A DNA stretch of 64,000 nt from JAVVEG01 sp032251455 (GCA_032251455.1 JAVVEG010000016.1:1-64000); one strand, 5' to 3'; positions 1 to 12,332 are shown, counted from the first letter of the stretch. The notes: generated by a model from the sequence alone, not told the origin. Numbers and translations are program-made.

Positions 1-2
1 TC

Positions 3-918
<916 letters not shown>

Positions 919-929
<11 letters not shown>

Positions 930-1965
930 ACTGACGAAGCCTGCGGGCTACAGCGATTTTTTGAATGAAATCAGAGCCCAAATCCGCCAGCGCCAGCATC
1001 AGGCGCTTCGCGCGGCCAACAAGGAACTGCTGGCCCTGTACTGGTGGCTCGGCGAAGCCATCAGCCACCGCCAGAGCGAACAGGGTTGGGGCAAGTCGGT
1101 GGTGGAGACGCTGGCGCGCGACCTGCAGGCCGAATTCCCCGGACGCAACGGGTTTTCGGCACAAAACCTCTGGCTGATGCGGCAGTTCTACAACGAATAC
1201 TGCGACAAGCCGAAACTCCAACCGCTGGTTGGAGAAATCAGCTGGACCAAGAACCTGCTGATCATGGCCCGCAGCAAGGACGATCTGGAACGCGAGTTCT
1301 ACCTGCGCGCCACCGCCCGCTTCGGCTGGACCAAGAACGTCCTGCAACACCAGCTCGACAATCACAGTTATCGCCAATACCTGGCCGGACAGACGAACTT
1401 TGATGTCACCGTGCCGGAAAGCATCAAGGCGCAAGCCCTGCTGGCGGTAAAGGATCACTACACCTTCGACTTTCTCGGCCTGGCCGACGAGCATTCCGAA
1501 CGCGAACTGGAACAGGCGTTGATCCGACACCTGCGCGCCTTTCTCACGGAGATGGGCGAAGCCTTTACCTTCGTCGGCAACCAGTACCGGCTGGAAGTGG
1601 ACGGCAAGGACTACTTCATCGACCTGCTGCTATTCCACCGCCGCCTGCGTTGCCTGGTCGCCATAGAACTGAAGATCGGCGCGTTCAAACCCGAGCACAA
1701 AGGCCAGATCGAGTTCTATCTGGACCAACTCGACCAGCAGCACCGCTTCGAGGGCGAAAACCCGCCCATCGGCATCGTCATCTGCCGCGACAAGACCCGC
1801 ACCGTGGTCGAGTACGCACTGCGCAACATGAACCGCCCGCTCGGCATCGCCACCTACACCGTTACGCCGCAGCTTCCGGCCGACTACCAGCACGACTTGC
1901 CCAGCCCCGAGCAGATCGCCGCGCGACTGCAAGCCTGGGCTGCAGAGCAAGGGGAGGACGAATGA
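919..1965 (+). CDS. DUF1016 / YhcG-type PD-(D/E)xK nuclease domain protein
   Basis: A 348-residue protein of the DUF1016 (YhcG) family, often carried as an accessory gene inside type I R-M loci. The N-terminal helical part (about 10-170) has the YWWLGEAISHRQ and NLWLMRQFY signatures. The C-terminal half carries the nuclease core: Asp235 (DYFIDLLLFHRR) and Glu250-x-Lys252 (AIELKIG). Start ATG 919 is chosen because AAGGAG in the hsdM tail is correctly spaced; a TTG at 913 is the alternative. It overlaps hsdM by 11 bases and ends ATGA with the chimeric ORF at 1962. A cut 3' piece of the same gene is repeated at 2787-2977. A defence or R-M-associated role is inferred from context. Confidence 0.9.
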
Positions 1966-2140
1966 GCGAAAGACAGACCACCGCCGACCTGCGCATCGCC
2001 ATCCACCAGATGACGCTGTTGGCCGTAGGGGCGCCATTCACTGCGCCCAACACCGACGCCCCGGTACGGGCGCAATTCATTGCGCTCAACAAAGCATCCA
2101 ACGAATCTGGGCGCGATAAATCGCGCCCCTACGGGGACAT
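1775..2140 (+). repeat. 366-base direct repeat, copy 1
   Basis: Covers the 3' end of the DUF1016 gene, its ATGA junction, a short unidentified coding start (MSERQTTADLRIAIHQ) and a MITE-like element. By eye it is identical base for base to 2787-3152, offset 1012. The identity stops sharply two bases into the second codon pair of the hsdM-tail copy, where the two copies begin to differ at many sites. Confidence 0.92.
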
Positions 2141-2363
2141 CCCCGGTTTCTGCAAATCCGCCATGCTGGACGATATCCGCAAACACGGCCATGTGCTCAC
2201 CCCGGGCCGCTATGTCGGTGCGGCAGCGGCCGAGGACGACTTTGAGCCCTTCACCGACAAGATGCAGCGCCTGAGCAGCCAGTGGCGCGTGCAGCAGCAG
2301 GAAGCAGCGCGGCTGGATGCGACGATCGAGGCCAACCTGAGGGAGCTTGGGTATGGCAACTAA
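1962..2363 (+). CDS. Chimeric ORF: short unknown N-terminus, MITE read-through, HsdM tail
   Basis: An open frame of 133 codons. The first 20 residues (MSERQTTADLRIAIHQMTLL) belong to no family I recognise. Residues 21-58 are read through a MITE-like element, and residues 59-130 are a copy of the HsdM C-terminus in the correct frame. The ATG overlaps the DUF1016 stop (ATGA) and the 3' end overlaps the ORF6N start at 2353. It may be translated simply to deliver ribosomes to the next gene. The same 133-codon frame recurs at 2974-3375. I doubt it is an independent functional protein. Confidence 0.45.
   Translation: MSERQTTADLRIAIHQMTLLAVGAPFTAPNTDAPVRAQFIALNKASNESGRDKSRPYGDIPGFCKSAMLDDIRKHGHVLTPGRYVGAAAAEDDFEPFTDKMQRLSSQWRVQQQEAARLDATIEANLRELGYGN
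2023..2134 (+). mobile_element. MITE-like palindromic element, copy 1
   Basis: A 112-base element bounded by perfect 11-base inverted repeats, CCGTAGGGGCG at 2023-2033 and CGCCCCTACGG at 2124-2134. Its right end also holds a strong hairpin, GGGCGCGA-TAAA-TCGCGCCC (2109-2128). It has no coding capacity of its own but is open in the frame that joins into the hsdM tail. The GC-rich inverted ends and size are typical of non-autonomous palindromic intergenic elements. I see no clear target duplication. Confidence 0.7.
2136..2352 (+). repeat. hsdM tail, copy 2 of 3
   Basis: A 217-base copy of 702-918 in the same frame with scattered substitutions. It ends in GAGGGAGCTTGGGT directly before ATG 2353 of the ORF6N gene, so it again carries the ribosome binding site for its downstream neighbour. 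Confidence 0.92.
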
Positions 2364-3375
2364 GGAACCCAGCGCTATCGTGCTGCGCGAGGAGACACTG
2401 CACCGGTTGATTTTCAAGCTGCGCGGCCAGCAAGTGATCCTCGATCGGGATATGGCCACCCTGTATCAAGTCGAAACGCGGGCACTCAAACAAGCCGTCA
2501 AAAGAAACGCCAAGCGCTTCCCCGCTGATTTCATGTGGGTACTGGATGAACGCGAGGTCGATGAGCTGGTATCACAATCTGTGATACCCGGCAAAGGCGC
2601 GCTGGGCGGTGCGCTACCCTTTGCATTTGCCGAACAGGGTGTGGCTGCCCTGTCATCGGTGCTGACCAGCGACCGGGCGATTGAAGTCAATATCGCCATC
2701 ATGCGCGCCTTTGTTGCCTTGCGCCGCATGCTGGCCAACCACGCCGTCCTTCTGCAACGCATGGACACCCTGGAGCAGGCGTTGATTCGTCATCTGCCGC
2801 GACAAGACCCGCACCGTGGTCGAGTACGCACTGCGCAACATGAACCGCCCGCTCGGCATCGCCACCTACACCGTTACGCCGCAGCTTCCGGCCGACTACC
2901 AGCACGACTTGCCCAGCCCCGAGCAGATCGCCGCGCGACTGCAAGCCTGGGCTGCAGAGCAAGGGGAGGACGAATGAGCGAAAGACAGACCACCGCCGAC
3001 CTGCGCATCGCCATCCACCAGATGACGCTGTTGGCCGTAGGGGCGCCATTCACTGCGCCCAACACCGACGCCCCGGTACGGGCGCAATTCATTGCGCTCA
3101 ACAAAGCATCCAACGAATCTGGGCGCGATAAATCGCGCCCCTACGGGGACATTCTCGGCTTCTGCAAATCCGCCACGCTGGACGAGATCCGCAAGCACGG
3201 CCATGTGCTCACCCTGGGCCGCTATGTCGGTGCCGAGACCGCCGAAGACGACGGCGAAGCTTTCGCCGACAAGATGCAGCGCCTGAGCAGCCAGTGGCGG
3301 GAGCAGCAGCAGGAAGCGGCGCGGCTGGATGCGGCGATTGCGGCCAGCCTGAAGGAGCTTGGGTATGGGTGGTGA
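2353..3375 (+). CDS. ORF6N-domain protein fused out of frame to DUF1016 remnant and HsdM tail
   Basis: Residues 1-140 are a typical ORF6N (phage KilA-N-associated) DNA-binding protein: LRGQQVILDRDMATLYQVETRALKQAVKRN is its hallmark, followed by the usual FAFAEQGVAALSSVL segment and a short coiled stretch (LLQRMDTLEQ). After about base 2787 the normal C-terminus is lost. The frame runs through DUF1016 sequence in the wrong frame (arginine- and proline-rich nonsense, residues 146-206), then through the MSERQ/MITE/HsdM-tail frame to 3375. The ORF6N part could still bind DNA. The junction EQALIRHL also occurs in DUF1016 at about 1507-1530, which suggests recombination there. It overlaps hsdS by 11 bases. 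Confidence 0.75.
   Translation: MATKEPSAIVLREETLHRLIFKLRGQQVILDRDMATLYQVETRALKQAVKRNAKRFPADFMWVLDEREVDELVSQSVIPGKGALGGALPFAFAEQGVAALSSVLTSDRAIEVNIAIMRAFVALRRMLANHAVLLQRMDTLEQALIRHLPRQDPHRGRVRTAQHEPPARHRHLHRYAAASGRLPARLAQPRADRRATASLGCRARGGRMSERQTTADLRIAIHQMTLLAVGAPFTAPNTDAPVRAQFIALNKASNESGRDKSRPYGDILGFCKSATLDEIRKHGHVLTLGRYVGAETAEDDGEAFADKMQRLSSQWREQQQEAARLDAAIAASLKELGYGW
2787..3152 (+). repeat. 366-base direct repeat, copy 2
   Basis: Identical to 1775-2140. Its left end cuts into the DUF1016 reading frame (from the CRDKTRTVV codons onward), so this copy is a 5'-deleted remnant of a second DUF1016 gene fused to the ORF6N gene. Confidence 0.92.
3035..3146 (+). mobile_element. MITE-like palindromic element, copy 2
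   Basis: Second copy of the 112-base element with the same 11-base inverted ends and internal hairpin. It lies wholly inside the repeated 366-base block, so it was duplicated with that block rather than inserted separately. Confidence 0.7.
3148..3364 (+). repeat. hsdM tail, copy 3 of 3
   Basis: Third copy of the HsdM C-terminal segment. It ends AAGGAGCTTGGGT immediately before ATG 3365 of hsdS. In an uninterrupted locus hsdM would feed directly into hsdS through this sequence, so copy 3 may be the original end and the earlier copies the regenerated ones, or the reverse. Confidence 0.92.
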
Positions 3376-4744
3376 GTGGAATCAAGTTATCTTTTCACAG
3401 CTTTGTGATATCACACGAGGCGCATCACCACGTCCAATTCATGACTGGTTTGCAGAGAGCGGCATTCCTTGGGTAAAGATTTCCGACGCAAATTCTGCGC
3501 AGTCGAGGTACATCACCGAAACTGGGCAATACATTAAGCCCGAGGGTCGCCACAGAAGCGTTGTAGTTAATCCTGGTGATTTGATCCTTTCCAACAGCGC
3601 TACCCCAGGTATTCCGAAGTTCATGGGAATTTACGCATGCATCCACGATGGATGGCTGCTCCTGCGGAACCTGCGCAATCTGGATAAGCAGTTCGCATAC
3701 TACTTGCTACTTCATGAGCGCCCCAAGCTAGTTGCACAGGGAAATGGATCGGTATTTACGAACCTGAAAACGGAGATACTCAAGAATCATCTGGTAAATC
3801 TCCCGCCTGTCTCTGAACAACGCGCCATCGCCCATATCCTTGGCACACTGGACGACAAGATCGAACTCAACCGCCGCCGCAACCAGACCCTGGAAGCCAT
3901 GGCCCGCGCCCTGTTCAAGGACTGGTTCGTCGACTTCGGTCCCGTCCGCGCCAAGATGGAAGGGCGAGCACGCCAGGATGGCGCGCGCAGCGGGCAACCA
4001 AGGACGCCGAAGGCGTCCGACTTGCCCTGGCCTGGAGCAGAGGCAGGAGCCGGAGCGCAAGGCGAACCCTACCTCCCCGCCGACCTCTGGCAGCTCTTCC
4101 CCGACCGCCTCGACGACGAAGGCAAACCGGAGGGGTGGGAGATGGCTCCTCTAAGCGCCTTTGCGTCACTCGTAACAACCAGCGTATCTCCAAACAAATC
4201 ACCAGAGGAAACGTTCGAGCATTACAGCATCCCAGCTTTCGATGCAGGACGAATGCCAGTAATGGATTTGGGCGAGTCAATCAAGAGCAACAAGTACATC
4301 GTACATGCCGATGCAGTTTTAGTATCGAAGCTGAACCCACAGACACCTCGTATCTGGTTGCCGACAATTTCGACTGATCGCGCCATCTGCTCGACAGAGT
4401 TCATGCAGTTTGTTCCGCTTGATAGCGAGAACAGACCGTTCCTCTTCTGCCTTATGGATTCTATGCCAATGCAGGAAGAAGTTCTTAGGCATGTAACAGG
4501 ATCAACGGGTAGTCGCCAGCGGGCACAACCTTCCCAGATTGCAAAGGTCGATGTGCTTATCCCGAAATCTGATATCTTGACGACGTTCAACCGTCAGGTT
4601 GCGCCGATTCTGCGCGCTGTCGCCGACAATCAGCGCGAATCCCGCACCCTCGCCCAACTCCGCGACACCCTGCTGCCCAAACTGATCTCCGGCGAGCTGC
4701 GCATCGAGGATGTGGAAAGATTCATGGAAGGAGCCCTCGCATGA
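3365..4744 (+). CDS. hsdS: Type I restriction-modification specificity subunit HsdS
   Basis: A 459-residue protein that recognises the bipartite target of the HsdRMS complex. It has two target-recognition domains, about 5-150 and 255-410. TRD1 is followed by the conserved helical spacer (SEQRAIAHILGTLDDKIELN and ALFKDWFVDFGPVRAKMEG). TRD2 is followed by the C-terminal repeat (LAQLRDTLLPKLISGELRI). Between them is an alanine/glycine/proline-rich linker (about 200-240). The TRD coding stretches are visibly more A+T-rich than the conserved parts, as expected for exchanged specificity domains. The start is set by the ribosome site in hsdM tail copy 3; the stop overlaps the next ATG (ATGA). Confidence 0.95.
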   Translation: MGGEWNQVIFSQLCDITRGASPRPIHDWFAESGIPWVKISDANSAQSRYITETGQYIKPEGRHRSVVVNPGDLILSNSATPGIPKFMGIYACIHDGWLLLRNLRNLDKQFAYYLLLHERPKLVAQGNGSVFTNLKTEILKNHLVNLPPVSEQRAIAHILGTLDDKIELNRRRNQTLEAMARALFKDWFVDFGPVRAKMEGRARQDGARSGQPRTPKASDLPWPGAEAGAGAQGEPYLPADLWQLFPDRLDDEGKPEGWEMAPLSAFASLVTTSVSPNKSPEETFEHYSIPAFDAGRMPVMDLGESIKSNKYIVHADAVLVSKLNPQTPRIWLPTISTDRAICSTEFMQFVPLDSENRPFLFCLMDSMPMQEEVLRHVTGSTGSRQRAQPSQIAKVDVLIPKSDILTTFNRQVAPILRAVADNQRESRTLAQLRDTLLPKLISGELRIEDVERFMEGALA

Positions 4745-6972
4745 TTGAATCAATCTCCCTCTCGTGTGTTGCCAGTTTCACAGGACCAGCCGCGACGCTC
4801 AACAACCTCTCACAGATCAACTTTGTGTACGGCTCAAATGGCAGCGGCAAAACAACCATCAGTCGGGTTGTTGCTGATCAGCTCGGACATCCCACCTGCA
4901 CCATTAGCTGGAAAGGTGGCACGCCACTTCAGGTGATGGTTTATAACTGTGATTTTGTAGAACGCAACTTCAACCAATCGAATGAGTTGAAAGGCGTTTT
5001 TACGCTGGGCGAAAACCAGACTGAAACCCTGAACAAGATCAAGGCGGCAAAGACCGACCTTGATGAGCTAAAGCAAAGGGTTCAGAACCTTACCAATACG
5101 CTTCAGGGTGATGATGGCAACAGCGGCAAAAAAGGCGAACTTTACGCACTGGAAAATACGCTCAAGGAAAAATGCTGGGCGCAAAAGCAGAAACACGATG
5201 CCAAGCTTCAAGGCGCTTTTGAAGGGTATCGCAACAACAAAGAGAGTTTCAAAAGTAAAATACTGCAAGAGCTGGCCAGCAACCAGTCTGCCATTTTTTC
5301 TTTGGACGACATAGAAAAAAAATGCGCATCCGTATTTGGCGAGGCACCCACAACTGAGCAATCTGTTCCCGTCATCGACGCAACAATATTAATCGCGCAT
5401 GAAACCAACCCGATTCTGAAAAAGCGCGTTATTGGCAAGGAAGATGTCGATATCGCTGCGATGATCAAGAAACTGGGAAACAGCGACTGGGTGCGTCAAG
5501 GTCGCAGCTACTTTGATATCAACGAGAACACTTGCCCTTTCTGCCAACAGAGTACAGATGAAGCATTTGCCAAAAGCCTGGAAGATTATTTTGATGAATC
5601 ATTCATCTCTGACAGCAAGGAAATTGATGATCTCAATAGCAACTACAAAACCGATGCGGAGCGCTTGCAACAACAAATTGCAGAAATCATTTCCGCTCAA
5701 TCACGGTTTCTTGATGTTGACAAACTGAAAGCGGATAAGCAGCTACTCGACTCAAAAATCACCATCAACATCCAGCGCCTTGCTGAGAAGAAGAAAGAAG
5801 CCAGCCAAGTCGTAGAGCTGGAGTCTCTGAGAAACGTAATCACCCAGATCAAATCATTAATTGATGCTGCGAATACAGAAATCCATACCCATAACGCCAT
5901 GGTAACCAACCTGGCTCAAGAGAAACGCACATTGACCGCACAGGTTTGGAGGTTTGTGCTGCAAGAATTAAAGGCTGATCTTGACGATTTTCAAAAGAAC
6001 GCTGATGCAATAAAGAAGGCGATTAAGAGCCTTGAAGATCAAATTTCTTCAACCAATGCCAGCAAAGCAGCGAAAGAGTCTGATATTCGATCTTTAGAGA
6101 AACAGACAACCAGTGTTCAACCAACGATTGACGCCATAAATGGTCTGCTTCGCTCTTTTGGTTTTTGCGGGTTCTCTCTAGCAAAAGCCGCAAAAGGGAC
6201 GTCTTATAAACTGGTGCGGGCGGATGGCTCCGAAGCAAAAAGCACGCTCAGCGAGGGCGAAAAAACCTTTGTCACCTTCCTGTATTTTTATCACCTGCTG
6301 AAAGGCAGTGACTCCGAAAGCGGCATGACCACGGATCGCGTGATAGTGATTGATGATCCGGTATCCAGTCTGGATAGCGACATCTTGTTTATAGTCAGCA
6401 GTCTAATCAAGGGCCTTTTTAAGGAAGTTAGGTCAGGCGCCGGCCATATCAAACAGGTATTTGTACTCACACACAATGTCTACTTCCATAAGGAGGTCAC
6501 GTTCAACCCGAAGCGAACCGGCAAAGCGATGAACGAAGAAACCTTTTGGGTGGTTCGCAAGGCCCATCTAGTCTCCCAGGCTGAGCAACATGATTCAAAC
6601 CCCATCAAGACATCCTATGAATTGCTATGGGCAGAGGTGAGGCGACAGGACAAGTCAACGTTGACTATTCAGAACACACTACGCCGGATTCTGGAAAACT
6701 ACTTCAAGATTCTTGGCGGGGTTGATCCAGACAGGCTTTGTACCATGTTTGAGGGCAAGGAAAAGCTTATCTGCAAATCGCTATTCTCTTGGGTAAACGA
6801 TGGCTCCCACTTTGCTCATGACGACTTGTACGTCACTATTGATCATGCAACCGTCGATAACTATTTGAAAGTATTCAGAGGCATCTTTGACAAATCAGAG
6901 CATTCGGCACACTACAAGATGATGATGGGTGATGCTTTTGGTGAAGAAGTGATAGAGGAGCATGCACCATGA
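4741..6972 (+). CDS. rloC: RloC-like wobble-nucleotide-excising anticodon nuclease (AAA_13 ATPase)
   Basis: A 743-residue ABC/SMC-like ATPase of the PrrC/RloC group (COG4694). Walker A is GSNGSGKT (31-38). A long coiled coil carries a zinc-hook CPFC (Cys265, Cys268), which marks RloC rather than PrrC. The signature is LSEGEK (503-508), Walker B IVIDDP (535-540) and D-loop SSLD (542-545). The C-terminal domain has Arg648-x3-Glu652 and His690 (WVNDGSH), compatible with the Arg-Glu-His triad reported for this family's tRNase site. RloC cuts and removes the wobble nucleotide of tRNA after DNA damage or phage attack. The gene overlaps hsdS and the next gene by ATGA, and is clearly less GC-rich than hsdM or hsdR, suggesting separate acquisition. 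Nuclease activity is inferred. Confidence 0.85.
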   Translation: MIESISLSCVASFTGPAATLNNLSQINFVYGSNGSGKTTISRVVADQLGHPTCTISWKGGTPLQVMVYNCDFVERNFNQSNELKGVFTLGENQTETLNKIKAAKTDLDELKQRVQNLTNTLQGDDGNSGKKGELYALENTLKEKCWAQKQKHDAKLQGAFEGYRNNKESFKSKILQELASNQSAIFSLDDIEKKCASVFGEAPTTEQSVPVIDATILIAHETNPILKKRVIGKEDVDIAAMIKKLGNSDWVRQGRSYFDINENTCPFCQQSTDEAFAKSLEDYFDESFISDSKEIDDLNSNYKTDAERLQQQIAEIISAQSRFLDVDKLKADKQLLDSKITINIQRLAEKKKEASQVVELESLRNVITQIKSLIDAANTEIHTHNAMVTNLAQEKRTLTAQVWRFVLQELKADLDDFQKNADAIKKAIKSLEDQISSTNASKAAKESDIRSLEKQTTSVQPTIDAINGLLRSFGFCGFSLAKAAKGTSYKLVRADGSEAKSTLSEGEKTFVTFLYFYHLLKGSDSESGMTTDRVIVIDDPVSSLDSDILFIVSSLIKGLFKEVRSGAGHIKQVFVLTHNVYFHKEVTFNPKRTGKAMNEETFWVVRKAHLVSQAEQHDSNPIKTSYELLWAEVRRQDKSTLTIQNTLRRILENYFKILGGVDPDRLCTMFEGKEKLICKSLFSWVNDGSHFAHDDLYVTIDHATVDNYLKVFRGIFDKSEHSAHYKMMMGDAFGEEVIEEHAP

Positions 6973-7523
6973 ATGGGGTGGCGACCGTGCTTTCTGCCGC
7001 TCGTCTGGGATGGCAATTGTTGGCACGCATTCCTTGGTTGTCCGGATGGTTGCTAGGCCAAGTATTTCCGGCAAGCAAGTGTAAGACACTGTTGCAAGTC
7101 GACGTGTCGGGTAATCATTCTTGCTTCGAACTTCTTTCTACCAGACCATCTCACGCGCTCGTCCATCTGGAAGTGAGGGTTTACAACGCGCTGCCATTCA
7201 CTGTCGAATTGGACGTGTCTCGGTTACAAGGTGGCATTGACAGCTCCAATCTGCTCGATACTGCGCTGAACACAAAACTTGCTGTGCCCGCCGCAGGATT
7301 TGGGCGCATTGTACTTCCAGAAATCACCCTGACCAATCAACAAACGAATTGGATTTGTAATCTTTCGCGGGAATACACCCGCGTACAGCTCACATTGCAC
7401 TGGCGCTGCAAGAGCACGATTCATAATTGGGATGATTCAGGGACTTACGAATTCCCTGTATTTATTCGTGCTGACAGGACAACGGAGATCTGGCGCAACA
7501 ACACCCAAGGAAGGAACCCATGA
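6969..7523 (+). CDS. Unknown 184-aa protein coupled to rloC
   Basis: I do not recognise this protein. It starts with a hydrophobic, tryptophan-rich segment (about 12-35, WQLLARIPWLSGWLLGQVF) that could be an amphipathic or membrane-associated helix. The rest is beta-rich (LLQVDVSGNHSCFELL, HALVHLEVRVYNALPFTVEL, VQLTLHWRCKS) and resembles an Ig-like or sandwich fold. It overlaps rloC by ATGA at its start and the RhuM-Fic gene by ATGA at its end, and shares rloC's lower GC content, so the two probably arrived together. A partner, localiser or regulator of the anticodon nuclease is plausible but unproven. Confidence 0.8.
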   Translation: MNGVATVLSAARLGWQLLARIPWLSGWLLGQVFPASKCKTLLQVDVSGNHSCFELLSTRPSHALVHLEVRVYNALPFTVELDVSRLQGGIDSSNLLDTALNTKLAVPAAGFGRIVLPEITLTNQQTNWICNLSREYTRVQLTLHWRCKSTIHNWDDSGTYEFPVFIRADRTTEIWRNNTQGRNP

Positions 7524-8080
7524 ATAGCATCGTGATTTTCGAGTCCGGCGACCAGCCGGTGCAGGTGCGGCTGGAGGGTGAATCGGTCTGGTTGAGCCTT
7601 CAGCAACTCGCCGAGCTGTTCGGACGAGATAAGTCCGTTATTTCACGGCACTTGCGAAATATCTATGCCACAGAAGAACTTAGCCGCGAGGCAACTGTTG
7701 CAAAAAATGCAACAGTTCAAATGGAAGGCGGCCGTGAGGTTCAGCGCGAGACCGAATTCTACAACCTCGACGCCATTATTTCCGTCGGCTATCGGGTCAA
7801 CTCCAGCCGCGCCACCCGCTTCCGCCAATGGGCCATCGGCGTGCTGCGCCAGCATCTGGTGGAAGGCTACACCCTCAACCAGCAACGCCTGACAGAGCGC
7901 GGCATCGAATTCGAGCAGGCGCTGGATTTGCTGTATCTGGTCATCAAGAACCACCCGCTCAGTGACGGCAACAAGCGTACCGGCTCGTTCCTGTTTCTGT
8001 GGTATCTGCGCCTGAACCAGCACCTGCTGGCCCGGCCGGTGGAGCATTGTGTTCCGCTGAACGGAGCAAGCACGGCATGA
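7520..8080 (+). CDS. RhuM-Fic fusion protein with internal deletion
   Basis: Residues 1-134 are the RhuM (virulence RhuM) domain: VWLSLQQLAELFGRDKSVISRHL and FRQWAIGVLRQHLVEGYTLNQQRL. At residues 134/135 the sequence jumps directly into the end of a Fic/Doc domain with its motif HPLSDGNKRTG (145-155). Full-length RhuM-Fic proteins are about 330 residues with a long linker and Fic helices between these points and a further C-terminal part, so roughly 110 residues are missing internally and the end is altered (HCVPLNGASTA). The frame is intact and coupled by ATGA on both sides, but Fic catalysis is unlikely. Probably a decaying toxin or regulator gene. Confidence 0.8.
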   Translation: MNSIVIFESGDQPVQVRLEGESVWLSLQQLAELFGRDKSVISRHLRNIYATEELSREATVAKNATVQMEGGREVQRETEFYNLDAIISVGYRVNSSRATRFRQWAIGVLRQHLVEGYTLNQQRLTERGIEFEQALDLLYLVIKNHPLSDGNKRTGSFLFLWYLRLNQHLLARPVEHCVPLNGASTA

Positions 8081-9099
8081 GCAATCCCTACCAGCCCCCC
8101 TGTACCGTCACGCCGACCATCATCAACCAGGTGGCACAGATTGCCGAGCAGCTTGGGCAGTTGTCGGCGCGGCTGGAATCGGCGCGGGATATGCGCCTGC
8201 GCCGTATCAATCGTATCCGCACCATTCACGGCTCGCTGGCCATCGAGGGTAATACCCTGAGCGAGGCACAGATCACCGCCATACTCGACGGCAAGCGGGT
8301 GATGGCGCCGCCGCGCGAAATCCAGGAAGTGCGTAACGCGCTCAAGGCCTATGACCAGCTCAGCCATTGGCAGCCGGCATCGGCCTCAGACCTGCTCGGG
8401 GCACACCGCACCCTGATGACCGGGCTGATTGACGATGCCGGGCAATGGCGCAGTGGCGGCGTGGGCGTGATGGCGGGAGAGCAAGTGATTCACATGGCGC
8501 CGCCAGCCAAACGCGTGCCGCAGCTGATGGAACAGTTGCTGGGCTGGCTGGACGCAACCGATGCCCATCCGCTGATCGCCAGTTCGGTGTTTCACTACGA
8601 GTTTGAATTTATTCATCCGTTCAGCGATGGCAACGGCCGCCTGGGCCGCCTGTGGCAAACGCTGATACTGGCCCGCTGGTATCCACTGTTCATGGACATT
8701 CCGGTGGAGAGTCTGGTGCATGAACATCAGGCAGCGTATTACGCGGCGCTTCAAGCAAGCACTGAGCAGAGCGATGCCGCCCCGTTTGTGGCGTTCATGC
8801 TGGATACAGTTTTAAGCGCCATCGCCTCCTCGCAGGTAACCGACCAAGTAACCGACCAAGTAACCGACCAAGTAATGGCGCTGTTGAGCGCGCTCGACGC
8901 GGGCGTTAAAGGGGCGAAGGCGCTCATGCAGATCCTCGGACTTTCGCATCGGCCCAGTTTTCGCGACAACTACCTCAACCCTGCCCTGGACGGCGGCTGG
9001 ATCGAACGCACCCAGCCGGACGCACCGCGCAGCCCGACACAAGGCTACCGCCTGACGGGCAAGGGCCGGCAGTGCTTGCAGCAGCGCAAGGAGTCTTAA
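8077..9099 (+). CDS. Fic family protein (class II, N-terminal inhibitory helix)
   Basis: A 340-residue Fic protein, a family that usually transfers AMP to target hydroxyls. The inhibitory motif SLAIEGN (53-59) precedes the core, as in class II self-inhibited Fic proteins. The active motif HPFSDGNGRLGR begins at His180 and is complete, so the enzyme should be competent. Residues 254-265 hold VTDQ repeats encoded by three perfect 12-base tandem repeats, then a winged-helix-like C-terminus (ALMQILGLSHRPSFRDNYLNPAL). ATG 8077 overlaps the upstream stop (ATGA). It sits just two bases from the hsdR start. A regulatory or phage-responsive role is inferred from position. Confidence 0.9.
   Translation: MSNPYQPPCTVTPTIINQVAQIAEQLGQLSARLESARDMRLRRINRIRTIHGSLAIEGNTLSEAQITAILDGKRVMAPPREIQEVRNALKAYDQLSHWQPASASDLLGAHRTLMTGLIDDAGQWRSGGVGVMAGEQVIHMAPPAKRVPQLMEQLLGWLDATDAHPLIASSVFHYEFEFIHPFSDGNGRLGRLWQTLILARWYPLFMDIPVESLVHEHQAAYYAALQASTEQSDAAPFVAFMLDTVLSAIASSQVTDQVTDQVTDQVMALLSALDAGVKGAKALMQILGLSHRPSFRDNYLNPALDGGWIERTQPDAPRSPTQGYRLTGKGRQCLQQRKES
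8836..8871 (+). repeat. Three perfect 12-base tandem repeats in fic
   Basis: The unit GTAACCGACCAA occurs three times in a row and encodes VTDQ VTDQ VTDQ. Similar TDQV repeats are known in other Fic proteins of this group. Copy number change would stay in frame. Confidence 0.95.
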
Positions 9100-9101
9100 A
9101 G

Positions 9102-12304
<3,203 letters not shown>

Positions 12305-12332
<28 letters not shown>

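Noticed and set aside
8836..8871. Short regular repeats as a possible CRISPR-like array
   Set aside because: Three 12-base units without spacers encode VTDQ repeats inside a Fic gene, a known feature of that protein family.
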